Assembly (NCBI GenBank): GCA_037039685.1
Contig: JAWNGF010000001.1
Location: forward strand, 5,208,001 to 5,272,000
Direction of reading: 5' to 3'
Length of the DNA stretch: 64,000 nt
Source: Ceratobasidium sp. AG-K
Lineage: Eukaryota; Basidiomycota; Agaricomycetes; Cantharellales; Ceratobasidiaceae
Positions 45,219 to 56,040 of this stretch are shown piece after piece. Position 1 is the first letter of the stretch. Each line of letters opens with the position of its first letter. The notes beneath the pieces are model-generated. The model searched no databases and had not been told where the DNA came from. It was given only the letters and a program-made list of their open reading frames with translations. Position numbers and translations under genes: made by a program.

Positions 45219-47436
45219 TCACAAGCATGTAGCCCGATCCTTGAAAGCTGGAAGTGGAGCCGCACACCAGTTTCCGATTTTTACGTCGCACACTGGTGGT
45301 GAGGCACCGCAAAGATGGAGCCTCCCGACACTTGGGTCGTGGTCGCTCGCTCGGAGCGCCAAGGTTTCCCTCCAGGTGTTTACATGGATATGTTCCCACT
45401 CAACCTTACTCTTGGTCGAATTCCAAACAGCAGGCGAGGCAAGAGCATGATCGAGTTGCTGGGTATTCATGTCGAAGATGTAAGTATACCGCTCGACGGG
45501 ATCATGATCAGCTACGACGTCCAAGTCACGCATCCCAATAGAAGTGTAAGGTGCAAATGCAGCAGGAGTGGCGAGGAATTCGTTAAAGTCACCAGCGATG
45601 ACAACATGCGCGGCAGGATCGGCAGTGAGAATCGTTTTGATAAACGCCTAGGGATTTTGGTTAGAGCTGAAACATCGACGGGAAATCGACAAACTTACAG
45701 CGGTAACCTCGGCCTGAGCGATGCGGGCGTCAATAGCACCATTCGCTGGTGTACGCCAGTCACCATGAAGTGGCGAGGACCCGCCCTTGGATGATTGGTG
45801 AATGTTTATGGACCAGAGCGTCGCGTTCGTAGCACGAATGCGGAAATGGGCAACCAGAGGCTTCCGTGAGTTGACGAACGCAGCGTTAAGAGGAGAAACG
45901 GGAGCAGGGTTGAAGCTATCGAAAAGAAATGAATGAATACTGTGAGTTTTCACTGAAGCGAGTAGAAATCCATACTTGAGGGTGGCATTCGATCCAGTAC
46001 CCGACACAACCGCACTGTCGTTGGCTGTCGCCTGGTTGAAATTGACGAGTTCAAGGACCTCGGATCTGTACAAAAATGCAGGGCGAATATTCCCTCCTGG
46101 TTCGCCTCCGCTCTGAAATAACAATCCCCCTTAGTGAATTTCACATTCCGGTTGATCGCAACTTACAGTGCCATCAGTGGGATCCACCTGCGCCCAGGAA
46201 TAGTTGACGCCTGAACCACCACTAGCGAGACTTGCGTTCCGAATAGCCGCAACCAGAGCATCGAGTGTGCCTTTGGCACTTGGATTTCCATCATTCGTGG
46301 CTCCGTTCTCGTCTTGAATCTCCTGGAGCCACATTACGTCGGGCGTCTTGAGGTATTGAACGATGTGTGATGCGATAATGGGAAGATGAGCATCCTTGGG
46401 GTCCAAGTTTTCAACGTTATAATCCCCAATAGTAAGCAACGAGCAGTTGTCTTTATCAGCAGTGGAGTTGGCAACCAGCGTTGTCGACTCGGGGTTATAC
46501 TCCGGCGCGGAGAGAACGCGAGGAGCAGTAAGGGGAAGTATACGATAGGTGTCAAAGGCGTAGGTGAGGATGCCAGTGATGTCGGTGAGGGTACTACCGA
46601 GGCGAAGCCCAGTAGAGTTGGCTGCTGCTGGAGGGTTGCGAGTCCCGTCAAGTGGAGAGCCAATCGCAATGGCTTCAGGGTTGGCATCGGTGGCACCAGC
46701 GGCATCTGAATAAACAACGATGTTAATACGTGATAGGATCAAGCGCCAGGGTACGTACCAGAAGTAATTGTTAATCCTCCACGCTTGTTCTTTCCGGTTA
46801 CTTTCCAGTCCCCGTGAGTCCAGAAGTCCCCATAAGTGTTCGGGAAGCCCAGTGCGACGGGGGATCGAACCGTCACAAGTGTACCGACAAGGCTCTGCCA
46901 GTAATCAAGTCCATAGGTAGCAGGGTTGAGAGCGAGACCGGCGGTGGAGAGCTGGGATTGATTATTGGGAACGCCAAATACATTTCCACCATCGAGAGAG
47001 GTGTATTGCTCAGTAGGAGGGCCAGGAAGGCCGGCGCCTATCACGATGGGCGTCACAGTGTTGCCAGGTGAAATAACGGTAATGTTCGCAGGCGAAGTGA
47101 GCTCGGTAAGATAGATGTTGTCCGTGTCTGCGGCAGCACGATAAAGTGCCACGCGAGCACTCCCTAGGGATATAATATCTCCAATCGTAACCTGGTTGCG
47201 AATAGCTGCCGAGGTCGAAAATACATAGATCCCGCTAGACCCGACAGCCGTCGCGTTTGCGACATCCGCCAGCCAGAACCCGGAAGGTCCCTTGGCCGTC
47301 ACAAGCCCCTGTACCGCAACGGTTTGACCTACATACGGGGAACCGTACCCAGCGCCATTGATCGAGGCGATGGAAAGCGCCTGGGCAGCGACGACCGCAA
47401 CACTGCCCGAGAGAGAAAGCAAACGCCCGAACACCA
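45219..47436 (-). CDS. Secreted endonuclease/exonuclease/phosphatase-family nuclease (ExeM/NucH-like)
   Basis: Extracellular DNase-type protein of five or more exons, about 610 residues. Start chosen at 47436 because MVFGRLLSLSGSVAVVAAQA is a clear signal peptide; an ORF extending further upstream lacks sense. An N-terminal OB/LTD-like part follows (GPSGFWLADVANA, ASSGIYVFST-like SSGIYVFSTSAA, GDIISLGSARV). The catalytic EEP domain has LTIGDYNVENLDPKDAHLPI (first catalytic Asn), VMWLQEIQDENG (Glu), NIRPAFLYRSEVLEL, TNATLWSINIHQSSKGG with His, HVVIAGDFNEFLATP (Asp, Asn), LDHALASPA and the closing RASDHDPSVG (Asp-His). All catalytic positions are present. Many N-glycosylation sites (NATA, NSTA, NYS). 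Likely releases nucleotides from environmental DNA. The last 15 residues after RLHLCG may belong to a different exon end. Confidence 0.88.
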
Positions 47437-49887
47437 TCTGCGCTGTCTGAATGCGATCAATCAGCACCCGGCTCACTTCCTTATAAGCATCCCCGACAAA
47501 TATCTCCATGTTCATGTGGTCGGCGACTTCTTCCACGCGCCATGTGTTCTGGTTCTCGATTCCAGCCAAGAGAGGATCACGTGCGTCTGAGATAAGTGCT
47601 AACTGGGCAATACACCGCACGTGCGCGGGCCGATTGCTTGTCTCGCCTGGCTTGTAAGCTTCTCATCTACCTTATCGCGTATATTAACCCCTTCGGCTTA
47701 ACGGTTAAGAAGATGTCGTGTGTGTCAAGTTTTAGATTGTGCCTGTAGCATTTACCTAGATTTTCACGGCGGGCGGAAAGAAGCCGGGACTACCTACCAC
47801 ACACTAAAAACTTTGACAGGCTCGCATGGCTCTTGACAAAGAACCATCTTCTCGCACACAAACACTTTACTGATCGATGACCCCGACCTTGAGTCGTTGT
47901 GGGTTCTCCCCAGCTCAAATTTATAAACACCAATGTATAAGCATTCAGGCTCATTAATGGATAACGCTTTAGATCATTCGTGGTCGCGGGTTAACAAACT
48001 GAGCACATACACAACAACGATGATGGCAAGTTAGATTAATGGTGCACACGGAACGGCCGTTAATGTATGTACATAATGGGTATTAATTGGATCAGTTAAT
48101 TAATATAAGGTATACCCTGCCCTTCCCCACTCATCCCACCCCTACGCACTTCTTACTGCCTTGCTAGCCTCGCTACTTCCATGGAATTTATCTAGGATGT
48201 AGCTTCTGTGGCCTCCAAATGGGGCATCCAGATTCGCAACTTCTAATCAATACCTGAATCCGTCCCAAAAAATGAGAGCCACCCAAGCGCGTCCAGCTGC
48301 CAAACGGTTTACCAGTGCTCGACACCGACTCGACCCAGCATAAGTGTAGGAGTAACTTGTAAGCGTCACATAGGATACCTAAACCAAGAAATATGATTGG
48401 CTAGGGCAACTACGACAGCCAGCTTGCACGTGACGGTCTCAGGCCCGTGACAACGCCACCCATCTCACGCGCAAAGGACATACTATCATGGGCGTGCTTG
48501 TAGGGTGGTGTTGTCTCATGTACATCGCTAGAAATACTACACCGATAATATGGCTCTGGAATTTACTCTTCCTTCAAGTCGTTCAGCTTACACGCATTGG
48601 TTCAAACCACACTCGCAGGCGGGGCATTTATTAATATATAGATTCACGTGGATTTATACATCCCGAGCTGTGCAGCATTATACTAGAAGAGGTAGATGCC
48701 TTTTTGTAAAATGGCCCTTTCATCAACGTCTTTTGGTCCGTGCTGAAAGAAGTAATAATGTATTATAGCCCGAATACTTGTAATGCATCGTAGTACGTAA
48801 CCGAGGACCAAACTTGTACCCTTGTATTGAGTCACACAATCAAACCATTTGTCGCTACTTTTGAACTGTCGCTCACGTGGGATACCAAAGTGCCTAGATC
48901 GCCGCCCAGCCATCAAGCCCTTTCAACCTCGGGCATCCTATGTTCCGGAGTCAATGCAAGCGACCAAGCGTTCCCATCTATCGTAAACTTGGCTAGTCCA
49001 CGTTTTCTCGAACAATTCTCTCGGAGAACGATAATAGCACTCTCGGAGCGCCGGATTGTGGATCCCCTGAACTACAAGCCCTTGCTACATCACCCATGAC
49101 GCTCACTTTGGCCGAGGCTCTCTGCCGAACACCGAACAAACGATCCGAACATATTTGGCCTGGGTCATGAGACGACTTGTAGGTCCGAATGTCTGCGGGC
49201 GACCTGTCACGCCGGGTGGGCTGAAATCAGCGCGCCGGCTTGATTTCTTCGTAAACCGGCGGAACATTACCAAGTGTATGGCTGGATTCCCGTCCACGCC
49301 TGTAAGGTGCCCTCGGCAATCATACATTCGAATCAGCTGCATAGTCGGCTTGGACAACGTACATTAGAGTAGGTGGTCGTCCACGCTTCCCACGTCTGCA
49401 ATGTCCAAGGTTGAAATGCAAGTTTCGTCATTGCAGGGATAATGGAGACCCATTGGAAGCCGTTCATGTTCAGAGCATCTTCACGTGCGTCTAAGACAAT
49501 TTTGACTGTGAGCGGGACTCCGCGTTTAGGTGGTCATGGATTCGCGCCGTGATTGGCTCTGCGTCCGAGTGATTCTCGCGATGCTGATCCCTCGCATCGA
49601 CCTCGGTCCGATTCTGATTGCGGACTGTTGACATTGTCCCCATGCCCGAAAAAGATCTTTATGAATGGTAACCAACAAGAGTATTTACGGAAACAACACA
49701 GTGCCGGAACTGGGAGCCGCCACTGCTCTGATATTTCCAATTCACTGTCAAAAACGGCACATTTTCAGGGCGGATGAGTACGCGAAGAGGCGGGTCGCGG
49801 GCCTGACTATCGAGGCCGATTCAATTCACGGACCTTTTGGTCCTGGGCGGGCGGCACCTAAAGTGTCAACCACTCCCACTAGTGGAC

Positions 49888-49894
49888 TATAAAG
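49888..49894 (+). promoter_or_regulatory. TATA box of tyrosinase 1
   Basis: TATAAAG 178 bases before the ATG at 50066. The tandem paralogue has TATAAAA at a similar distance (151 bases). Confidence 0.5.
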
Positions 49895-49990
49895 GCTGGT
49901 TGGGCTAGGTCCCGGAGCCTCATCTCCTGCCTGTTGGTTTTTGCCCGCTCTCGCGGCTACTCGTTCTTTCCTTTGCTACCTACTGCTCGT

Positions 49991-50007
49991 CCGCGTTTGT
50001 CAACGCA
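49991..50007 (+). repeat. Conserved 17-mer in tyrosinase 1 leader
   Basis: CCGCGTTTGTCAACGCA, 75 bases before the ATG. The same 17-mer with one change lies 73 bases before the second tyrosinase ATG (51747-51763), so it is a retained or selected leader element. Confidence 0.7.
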
Positions 50008-50065
50008 CCACACTCTCTACCTTGCCCACTCCCTTGCGCTCTTTTTTTGAAGATTTCTCTTCGCG

Positions 50066-51241
50066 ATGTTTCTGAGCATCAAGTCCCTCTCCGCTGCGGT
50101 CGTTGCATTGGCAGCAGCAGTCTCTGCGGTGCCGACCGAGAAGCGTGCAGCGTGCGCCAGCCCCGTCACCTATGTCGAGTGGCGTTCTCTTCCTCAGGAA
50201 CAACGTACTGCATTCCATAAGGCGGTTAAGTGTCTCCAGACCAAAAAGGATACTACCGGAAAGACATTGTTTGATCGTTATCCCAGCGTGCACGACAATG
50301 TATTTGGGGATGGTACGTTTGTCCACAAGGTTGGAGCGTGTGATCGGAGTTGACAGCGTGCTATTTTTAGTTCACTATACTGCCAATTTCTTGCCTTGGC
50401 ACCGTTGGTTCCTTTACCTTCGTCGCCTCGATCTCCAGGATTGTGGCTACACTGGCCCCACACCGTGAGTGAGCATATTGCTCAAGGCGTGCATCTCAGC
50501 TAACGAGTACAATAGTTACTGGGACTGGACTATCGACTCGGGCAAGTTAGCCACCTCGAATATCTGGGATCCTACCACCGGCTTTGGTGGCAACGGAAAC
50601 ACTCGCACCAACGCGCACTGCGTGGAAAATGGACCGTACGCCAACTTCCAGGTGCGGAGTACCCTCTTTACGCTCACACTTGGTGAGACTGACTTGCTTC
50701 CTATAGCTCTCATACCCAAGCCGCCATTGCCTAGCTCGTCGTTTCAACAACGGTAACCTTCGTAGCAACCTTATCGGCAACATGCAGGGTTCCCTGTACT
50801 CGTCTGCTGCAGTCCGGACTGTGATGCGCAATACCGACTACATCAACTTCGGTGACGACTTGGAAGAGGGTCTGCACGATGTTATCCACAACGTCATTGC
50901 CGGTGACATGGCTGCCGCGTTCTCGCCCAACGACGCCATGTTCTTCTTGCACCACCAGCAGATCGATCGTCTCTGGGCTCAATGGCAAGGGACGAACGCT
51001 ACTCGGATTGCAGATTACCGCGGCAACACCGTACAGGGACAGAGCCCCACCGATGGCAGCCGCTTCCCCTTGGCTAAGCTTACCGACAAGCTGCCTATGC
51101 AGGGAATTCGTGGCCTGCCCGATGTTACTGTCCAGGATGTAATGGACACGCGGTCGGACAAGCTCTGCTACGTCGTAAGTACTATGAACCTTCCTCATTC
51201 GTTGCTTTGGCTGACAGACTTCTACGCAGTATGACAAGTAA
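50066..51241 (+). CDS. Secreted tyrosinase 1 (short type)
   Basis: Type-3 dicopper phenol oxidase, about 320 residues in five exons. Signal peptide MFLSIKSLSAAVVALAAAVS then VPTEKR, a likely Kex2 site. Copper site A: SVHDNVFG, VHYTANFLPWHRWFLYL (three histidines). YWDWTIDSGK follows, the conserved Y/WDW stretch. Copper site B: GLHDVIHNVIAGDMAAAF and DAMFFLHHQQIDRLWAQWQG (HxxxH plus HH). It lacks the C-terminal lid domain of long mushroom tyrosinases, so it is the short secreted class found across Agaricomycetes. Introns lie near 50312-50369, 50464-50515, 50652-50708 and 51176-51229. Role in melanin or phenolic detoxification is inferred. The neighbour is a tandem paralogue. Confidence 0.94.
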
Positions 51242-51668
51242 AATTGCTGTCCAAGTGTCGTGCTTGATCACGTAGATGGAATGGACAAGTTTGGATCTAA
51301 AGTGTTGGTTTATTGCGAAAAAAAAAATGCTACTAGAGCTTTTATTGGACTTTCGGTTGCCTGCGTTATATTTGAGGGGTATTCAGACCTATGTAGTAAA
51401 CTCCAGTACAATATATGCACATGATGGCTCAACAGGCATCGATCACGGGATATACTTCTGGTCGATCAATTCAAATTCATGAGGCATCCTGAAACTCAAA
51501 AGAAGACAGCTAATTTGCAACTGCCTCGATTCTCGAGTCCATTGTGGTCATGTATGCGTGGGGAGAAGCGGCAGATCCTGCGAGAAGCATCGGGTTCCGA
51601 CGCGAGCCATTGACGGATGCCGAACGATGGACAGGTGCTCCGCCTGTTCTTCTTATTTCATGGCAAGT

Positions 51669-51675
51669 TATAAAA
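51669..51675 (+). promoter_or_regulatory. TATA box of tyrosinase 2
   Basis: TATAAAA 151 bases before the ATG at 51820, followed by a pyrimidine-rich leader similar to that of tyrosinase 1. Confidence 0.55.
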
Positions 51676-51746
51676 CCATGCTAAGGTTGCTTGATTTTTA
51701 CACCTCTCTTTTCTGCCTCTTTCCAGTCTGTTTCCTGATCAACCTG

Positions 51747-51763
51747 CCGCGTTCGTCAACGCA
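51747..51763 (+). repeat. Conserved 17-mer in tyrosinase 2 leader
   Basis: CCGCGTTCGTCAACGCA, 73 bases before the ATG; one mismatch to the copy upstream of tyrosinase 1. Confidence 0.7.
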
Positions 51764-51819
51764 ACTACGCTCTCTTGCAACCCTACACTCTTTAGATCCA
51801 TAATCCACACTATTTCCTT

Positions 51820-53050
51820 ATGATGAGGTTCTTTGCCGTTCTTCTTCCCTTCGTCGCTGCTGTCTTGGCCGTCCCGACCAAACGCCAGCAATGCACTAAT
51901 CCCGCTGTACGCGTCGAATGGCGTTCGCTCACCCAATCTCAGAAGGACAGCTTCCACAAGGCGGTTAAATGTTTGCAGACAAAGCCCAGCAACGTAAACG
52001 GGCAGTCCCTGTTTGACAGGTATTCCAGTCTGCATGTAGATATGTTTAGCGATAGTGAGTTCTTGGTTGTGTTGCACGATTCTGGCGGTTAACGTTTTTC
52101 TACAGTCCACTACGTTGCCGCTTTCTTGCCCTGGCACAGGTACTACACTTGGGCTCGCGATATCAGTCTGCGCGAGTGCGGGTACAATGGTCCCATTACG
52201 TGAGTTGCACCTGCCAATGGTTCGCATGAACGCATGGATTGACATTTGGAATTATTCCAGCTATTGGGACTGGACCCTCGATACCAAGGATATGTCCAAG
52301 TCGGATATCTTTCACCCGACGAGAGGGTTTGGAGGCAACGGTGAGGCACGAACTTACTGCGTCAAGCATGGGCAATATGGTACCCAGTCTAACTTTAACG
52401 TACGTCCCGTTACCCACCCCGTTCATCAAATACTAACATCTCATTCCTAGATTGCATACCCCGAGAAACGCTGCCTTAAACGCAAGTTTAATATGGGCGG
52501 TTCGAACAAATGGTGGAGTCAAAACTCGAATGGTCCCGAGCAGAGACACTCCAGGGATGTTATCAACGGCATCAGCAGCACAAACCAGCGCTTTGTTGAT
52601 TTCTGGCCCGACCTTGAGGAAGGTCCCCATGACGCTGTGCACAATGAGGTTGCTGGGGATATGGCCGCTGCGTTCTCACCCGACGATCCTCTTGTACGTC
52701 TTACCAAGTGTAACTGGCGTGACCGTGCAACTGACATTTTGACGTACAGTTCTTTGAGCATCACATTAACGTCGATCGCATCTGGGCACTGTGGCAGGGC
52801 CGTAACGAGACTCGCCTCAACGACTACAATGGGAACACTGTTCAAGGCCAGCGTCTCGCTGATGCCTCCCGTTTCCCTCTGGCCAAACTCGACGACAAGA
52901 TTTCTCTTGGCGGTCTTCAGGGGATGCCTGACGTAACTGTGCGTGACCTTATGGACACACAAGGTGGAGTTTTATGCTACAAGGTGCGCCTCTTCTTGTC
53001 GTTATTCAGCAAGTATCTAACCTGCGCCTCTTCTGCAGTACGACCAGTAA
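51820..53050 (+). CDS. Secreted tyrosinase 2 (short type), tandem paralogue
   Basis: Paralogue of the preceding gene with the same exon plan plus one more intron inside copper site B. Signal peptide MMRFFAVLLPFVAAVLAVP and KR cleavage. Site A: SSLHVDMFSD, VHYVAAFLPWHRYYTWARD. YWDWTLDTKDMSKSDIF. Site B: GPHDAVHNEVAGDMAAAF and DPLFFEHHINVDRIWALWQG; the extra intron separates DPL from FFEHH. All copper histidines are kept. One residue before the HH pair is Glu (FFEHH) where relatives usually have Leu, which may alter substrate access. The middle is less conserved than the copper sites (KRKFNMGGSNKWWSQN), suggesting divergence of substrate range. Ends CYKYDQ, as the other ends CYVYDK. Confidence 0.93.
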
Positions 53051-53235
53051 AGGATTGCTATCTGGCGGGAGTGGATCTATTTTTTGATGGACTTTTTCGT
53101 TTTAAGGATTTGGGATCCCGGACATTGCTGTGGATGATCTCGCATATAATGTATATAATCCACGTAATGGGTTATTTCACATTTCGTGTGCCTCGGTGGT
53201 TACCACTCAAGCAAATCCGTCGGTTCTCTTTTGGG

Positions 53236-53360
53236 CTCGTGAGCACCGATTTGCTTGCGCGTGCTCGCTTGGGTATAGGAGCACCAATTGCACAGCCACT
53301 CGGGTGCTCCTGAGTGCCCCTTTACCCAAGCGAGCACGTATGAGCAAACCGGCGCTCGTT
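53236..53360. repeat. Long imperfect inverted repeat (hairpin)
   Basis: Left arm 53236-53285, right arm about 53303-53360. Perfect core: CGTGCTCGCTTGGGTA at 53260-53275 pairs with TACCCAAGCGAGCACG at 53323-53338. An inner pair AGGAGCACC (53277-53285) matches GGTGCTCCT (53303-53311), with a 17-base loop. Outside the core, GAGCACCGATTTGCT pairs with AGCAAACCGGCGCTC with a few mismatches. No coding frame. It could be a foldback element, a small-RNA source, or chance-decayed repeat. Confidence 0.85.
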
Positions 53361-54229
53361 AGCGTCGGAGGATTTTGGTGACACAGTCGGCGCACACAAC
53401 TCATGAATCCCGGTCAATCGCCTGTTCGTTTGCCGTTCCACACCGGTTAGACTGCCACGATTCCGCTGCATACCGTGAACAAATGGGAAGTCGGACTTCC
53501 GGATCTCCTGCTCACCATCTTTTGAAACGCTAAATGCATCATCAGGCCATACTTAGACACGGCGACTCTAACAATGCATATTGCATCGTTCGAAGTCTAG
53601 TAAATTTTAATCCGGGGGGGGGGGGACCTTTTTTTTGACTGCGATCACCTCTGTCTCTCTCGCCTTTCTTGAAGGCCTGTTGTTTGCTAGGTTGATATTG
53701 AGTAAATCTTTTCCGCAGATTCGAGCTCCTTGATACCCATGGGCCCATACCCGATGAACCACTGTGCAAGTTTGTGGTCCCTAGCTCCCAGGACGATAAC
53801 TTAAACGTCGACTGTCGAACACGACCCTAGCCCGCCAATGACGCTCACGCAAGCACCCTCTAGGTCTGCTGGTAGTCTATGGTGGGGTTTCGGGCCAAAG
53901 GAGCAATATGGATCATGGGTCCGACTTCCCCAGGGTACAGCACGTAAGTTGCACTAGTGCCTCCTTCTGTATCTTGTCAGCTCGCTATGAACCGGATATA
54001 CTATGGATTGGACCAGTAACTACGTGTAAGGTACAGAAAAAACAAGTATCAGTTGTCTTAGTTTTTGCCTAATCCTTTCACATTCCGAACGCCCAACTTC
54101 CCGAGGTCATATAGGGGATATGATATTAAAGTACCGCATACGGACATACATACATATATGTGCAAGCCGTACTTTAGTGAAGTATAATGTACGAACACAA
54201 ACGAAGATCGAATCACGAAATAACGGACT
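53361..54229. other. Intergenic region downstream of the hairpin
   Basis: No gene recognised. A run of 12 G lies at about 53614-53625 followed by seven T. Otherwise unremarkable. Confidence 0.4.
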
Positions 54230-56040
54230 TCACCGGGTTCTGATTACGCATGGGGGTCTTTTTGGATTTGAGTTTGAACTCATAACTTGCCTTAGATCTA
54301 TACCCCTTCCATACGCCCATGCACTAGCCATTAGCAACCCCGTGCCGAGCATAGACGGCGAGACATATCCGAGCAGGGAAAATAAATTTGTTATCAGGCT
54401 CAAAAGCTGGGCGATCACTGTCCAAAGAACCGCCAGGGATGTTAAGCCCCCACCCCAGAGCGCACAAGCCCAGGGGTAACTGTATTCAACGGCAAGATCT
54501 TGAAGCCCCGTTCCGTATTTTTCGTTTGATTGCAGGAATTGGGACTTGGATAGACCGTTAGTTAAAAATTCAGGTCTATACATGTACCGATGCGTGTACG
54601 TACCCCGTGTGCCGCGTATTGGCCCATTGCGCGGTGACTCCGGATAAGGAGGAGTGCCTTTGCTGCCCCAAACACAGTGGAAACGGTTGAGATTCCCAAG
54701 AATAGTAAAACTATGGTTGATGATGCTCTGGGGAAGATAACAATGTTCGAGCTAAATAAATCGAGTCAGAAATCAACCGAATCAATGCCAACGATATCGA
54801 GGACTCACAGCCATACTAGACCAGCCTATTATTTGCATCAGAAACAGAATTGCAACTTATTAGTGTTTGTATCCGAGTACTAAGCTTGAACATCACGCAC
54901 AACAGCAGCAGCAGCAATCCACTCTTCAAGTAGCTGGGACACGAGCTTCTTCCAGTGGTGGCTATAAATCACCCGGTCAACCCAGGCATGTTCGAGTCTG
55001 TCTAGATGCGCTACGGGCCAGTCAAACATGAGCTTCGAGGACTGAAGGTAGTTCGCAGATCGGATCGAAGGGCGCTGGCCTGTAACGACAACCGTCCGAT
55101 CTGGACGAGCCCATTGTTCCCCATGGAGATTAATAATTTGACTTTGAACTGTAAGGATTCGTTGAGAGGTTGCTTCTACACGCAATAAAAAGGTGCGACA
55201 TACTTAAGAGTGAGTTAATCCGGGCTGTAACAAAACATTGTTAGATGGCAACAGGGAAACGGGAAGAGAATACGAGAATACGTACCAATAGACCAATTTA
55301 AATATTGAGGTTGGCTTGTTTGTTCCACTGACTGAAGGTAACTTTTACATTCTTCAGGGGTGAAGGGTGACGTTGAACCCTCTGAAGATATACTATCTGT
55401 TTGGCACGTTGTAATACGTTAACAGCTTGTGTGTATGACTGTGGATTATGCGAACCAATCATCAAGGCTCTCAATTGCCCCTGGAGTTTTTGGGCATGCT
55501 CAGACTGATCTACATCCGGTCGTGGCATATATTCACAATGAGTCCAGTATTCGCTTCGGAGTACCCGCTCTAGGTGTTAAAGGTCAGACTTACAACCTCA
55601 GATGGTCATTGTGGGAGTACGTACCGAGGTGAATATTACTGCGTACGTCTGGAAGACCAACAGATCCAGTGTCGATCTTTCGCAGAAATGCAATGGTGCA
55701 TTTGGAGTGATCCACCAGGTAATATTTGCAGGTTTTTTGGGCCGTGTGTGGGTCTTGAAGCGGCTCGATGTAGATATCCATCGTACTGATTTTATTATCA
55801 GAATCATTGAGAGATAGGAGAGTATCTGCGATCTGAGCATGCCAGTGCTCGACTTGGGCGAGGACAGCTGCCATTCGGATGTACGCATCCGTAATAACTC
55901 TTAATTTAGAATTATAAAAGAATGGGACGCTGTTCACCTCCAACGGTCAGGCACTAGCCTACTAAATTACGAATTGGTGCTCTTACCCCTCGACAACATG
56001 AACATGCTCGACCCAATCATCAGGTACTGGGCCAAATGGA
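54230..56040 (-). pseudogene. Decayed WW-domain membrane protein
   Basis: Minus-strand pieces of a WW-domain/transmembrane family that I recall as expanded in Rhizoctonia-like fungi. In order: VPDDWVEHVHVVEG and VPFFYNSKLRVITDAYIRMA (WW domain with a splice junction I could not phase), KTCKYYLVDHSKCTIAFLR, SEYWTHCEYMPRPDVDQSEH, KLQGQLRALMI, then an in-frame TAA after QANLNI. Next INLHGEQWARPDRTVVVTGQ, FDWPVAHLDRLEHAWVDRVI, SHHWKKLVSQLLEEW, another stop after VRDVQA, and finally the membrane part SKSQFLQSNEKYGTGLQDLA, YPWACALWGGGLTSLAVLWT, GYVSPSMLGTGLLMASAWAY. At least two stops and one phase break suggest a pseudogene, though missed introns could repair some. Confidence 0.55.

Larger units (their letters stand above)
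47437..50065. other. 2.6 kb intergenic region without recognised genes
   Basis: The largest gene-poor stretch in the window, between divergent starts of the nuclease and tyrosinase 1. Frames of up to about 90 codons occur on both strands but lack domain features. The right end carries the tyrosinase core promoter. The region is relatively AT-rich near 48000-48800. I found no LTR, terminal inverted repeat or target duplication. Confidence 0.45.
51242..51819. other. Spacer between the two tyrosinases
   Basis: Terminator of tyrosinase 1 and promoter of tyrosinase 2; the right half is alignable with the leader of tyrosinase 1. No other gene. Confidence 0.5.

Noticed and set aside
45219..45794. 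Plus-strand frames of up to 159 codons opposite the nuclease gene
   Set aside because: They are antisense shadows of exons with strong catalytic motifs on the minus strand.
47437..50065. Searched for transposon ends or LTRs in the largest gene-poor region
   Set aside because: No terminal repeats, target duplications or coding remnants of transposases or reverse transcriptases were found by eye.
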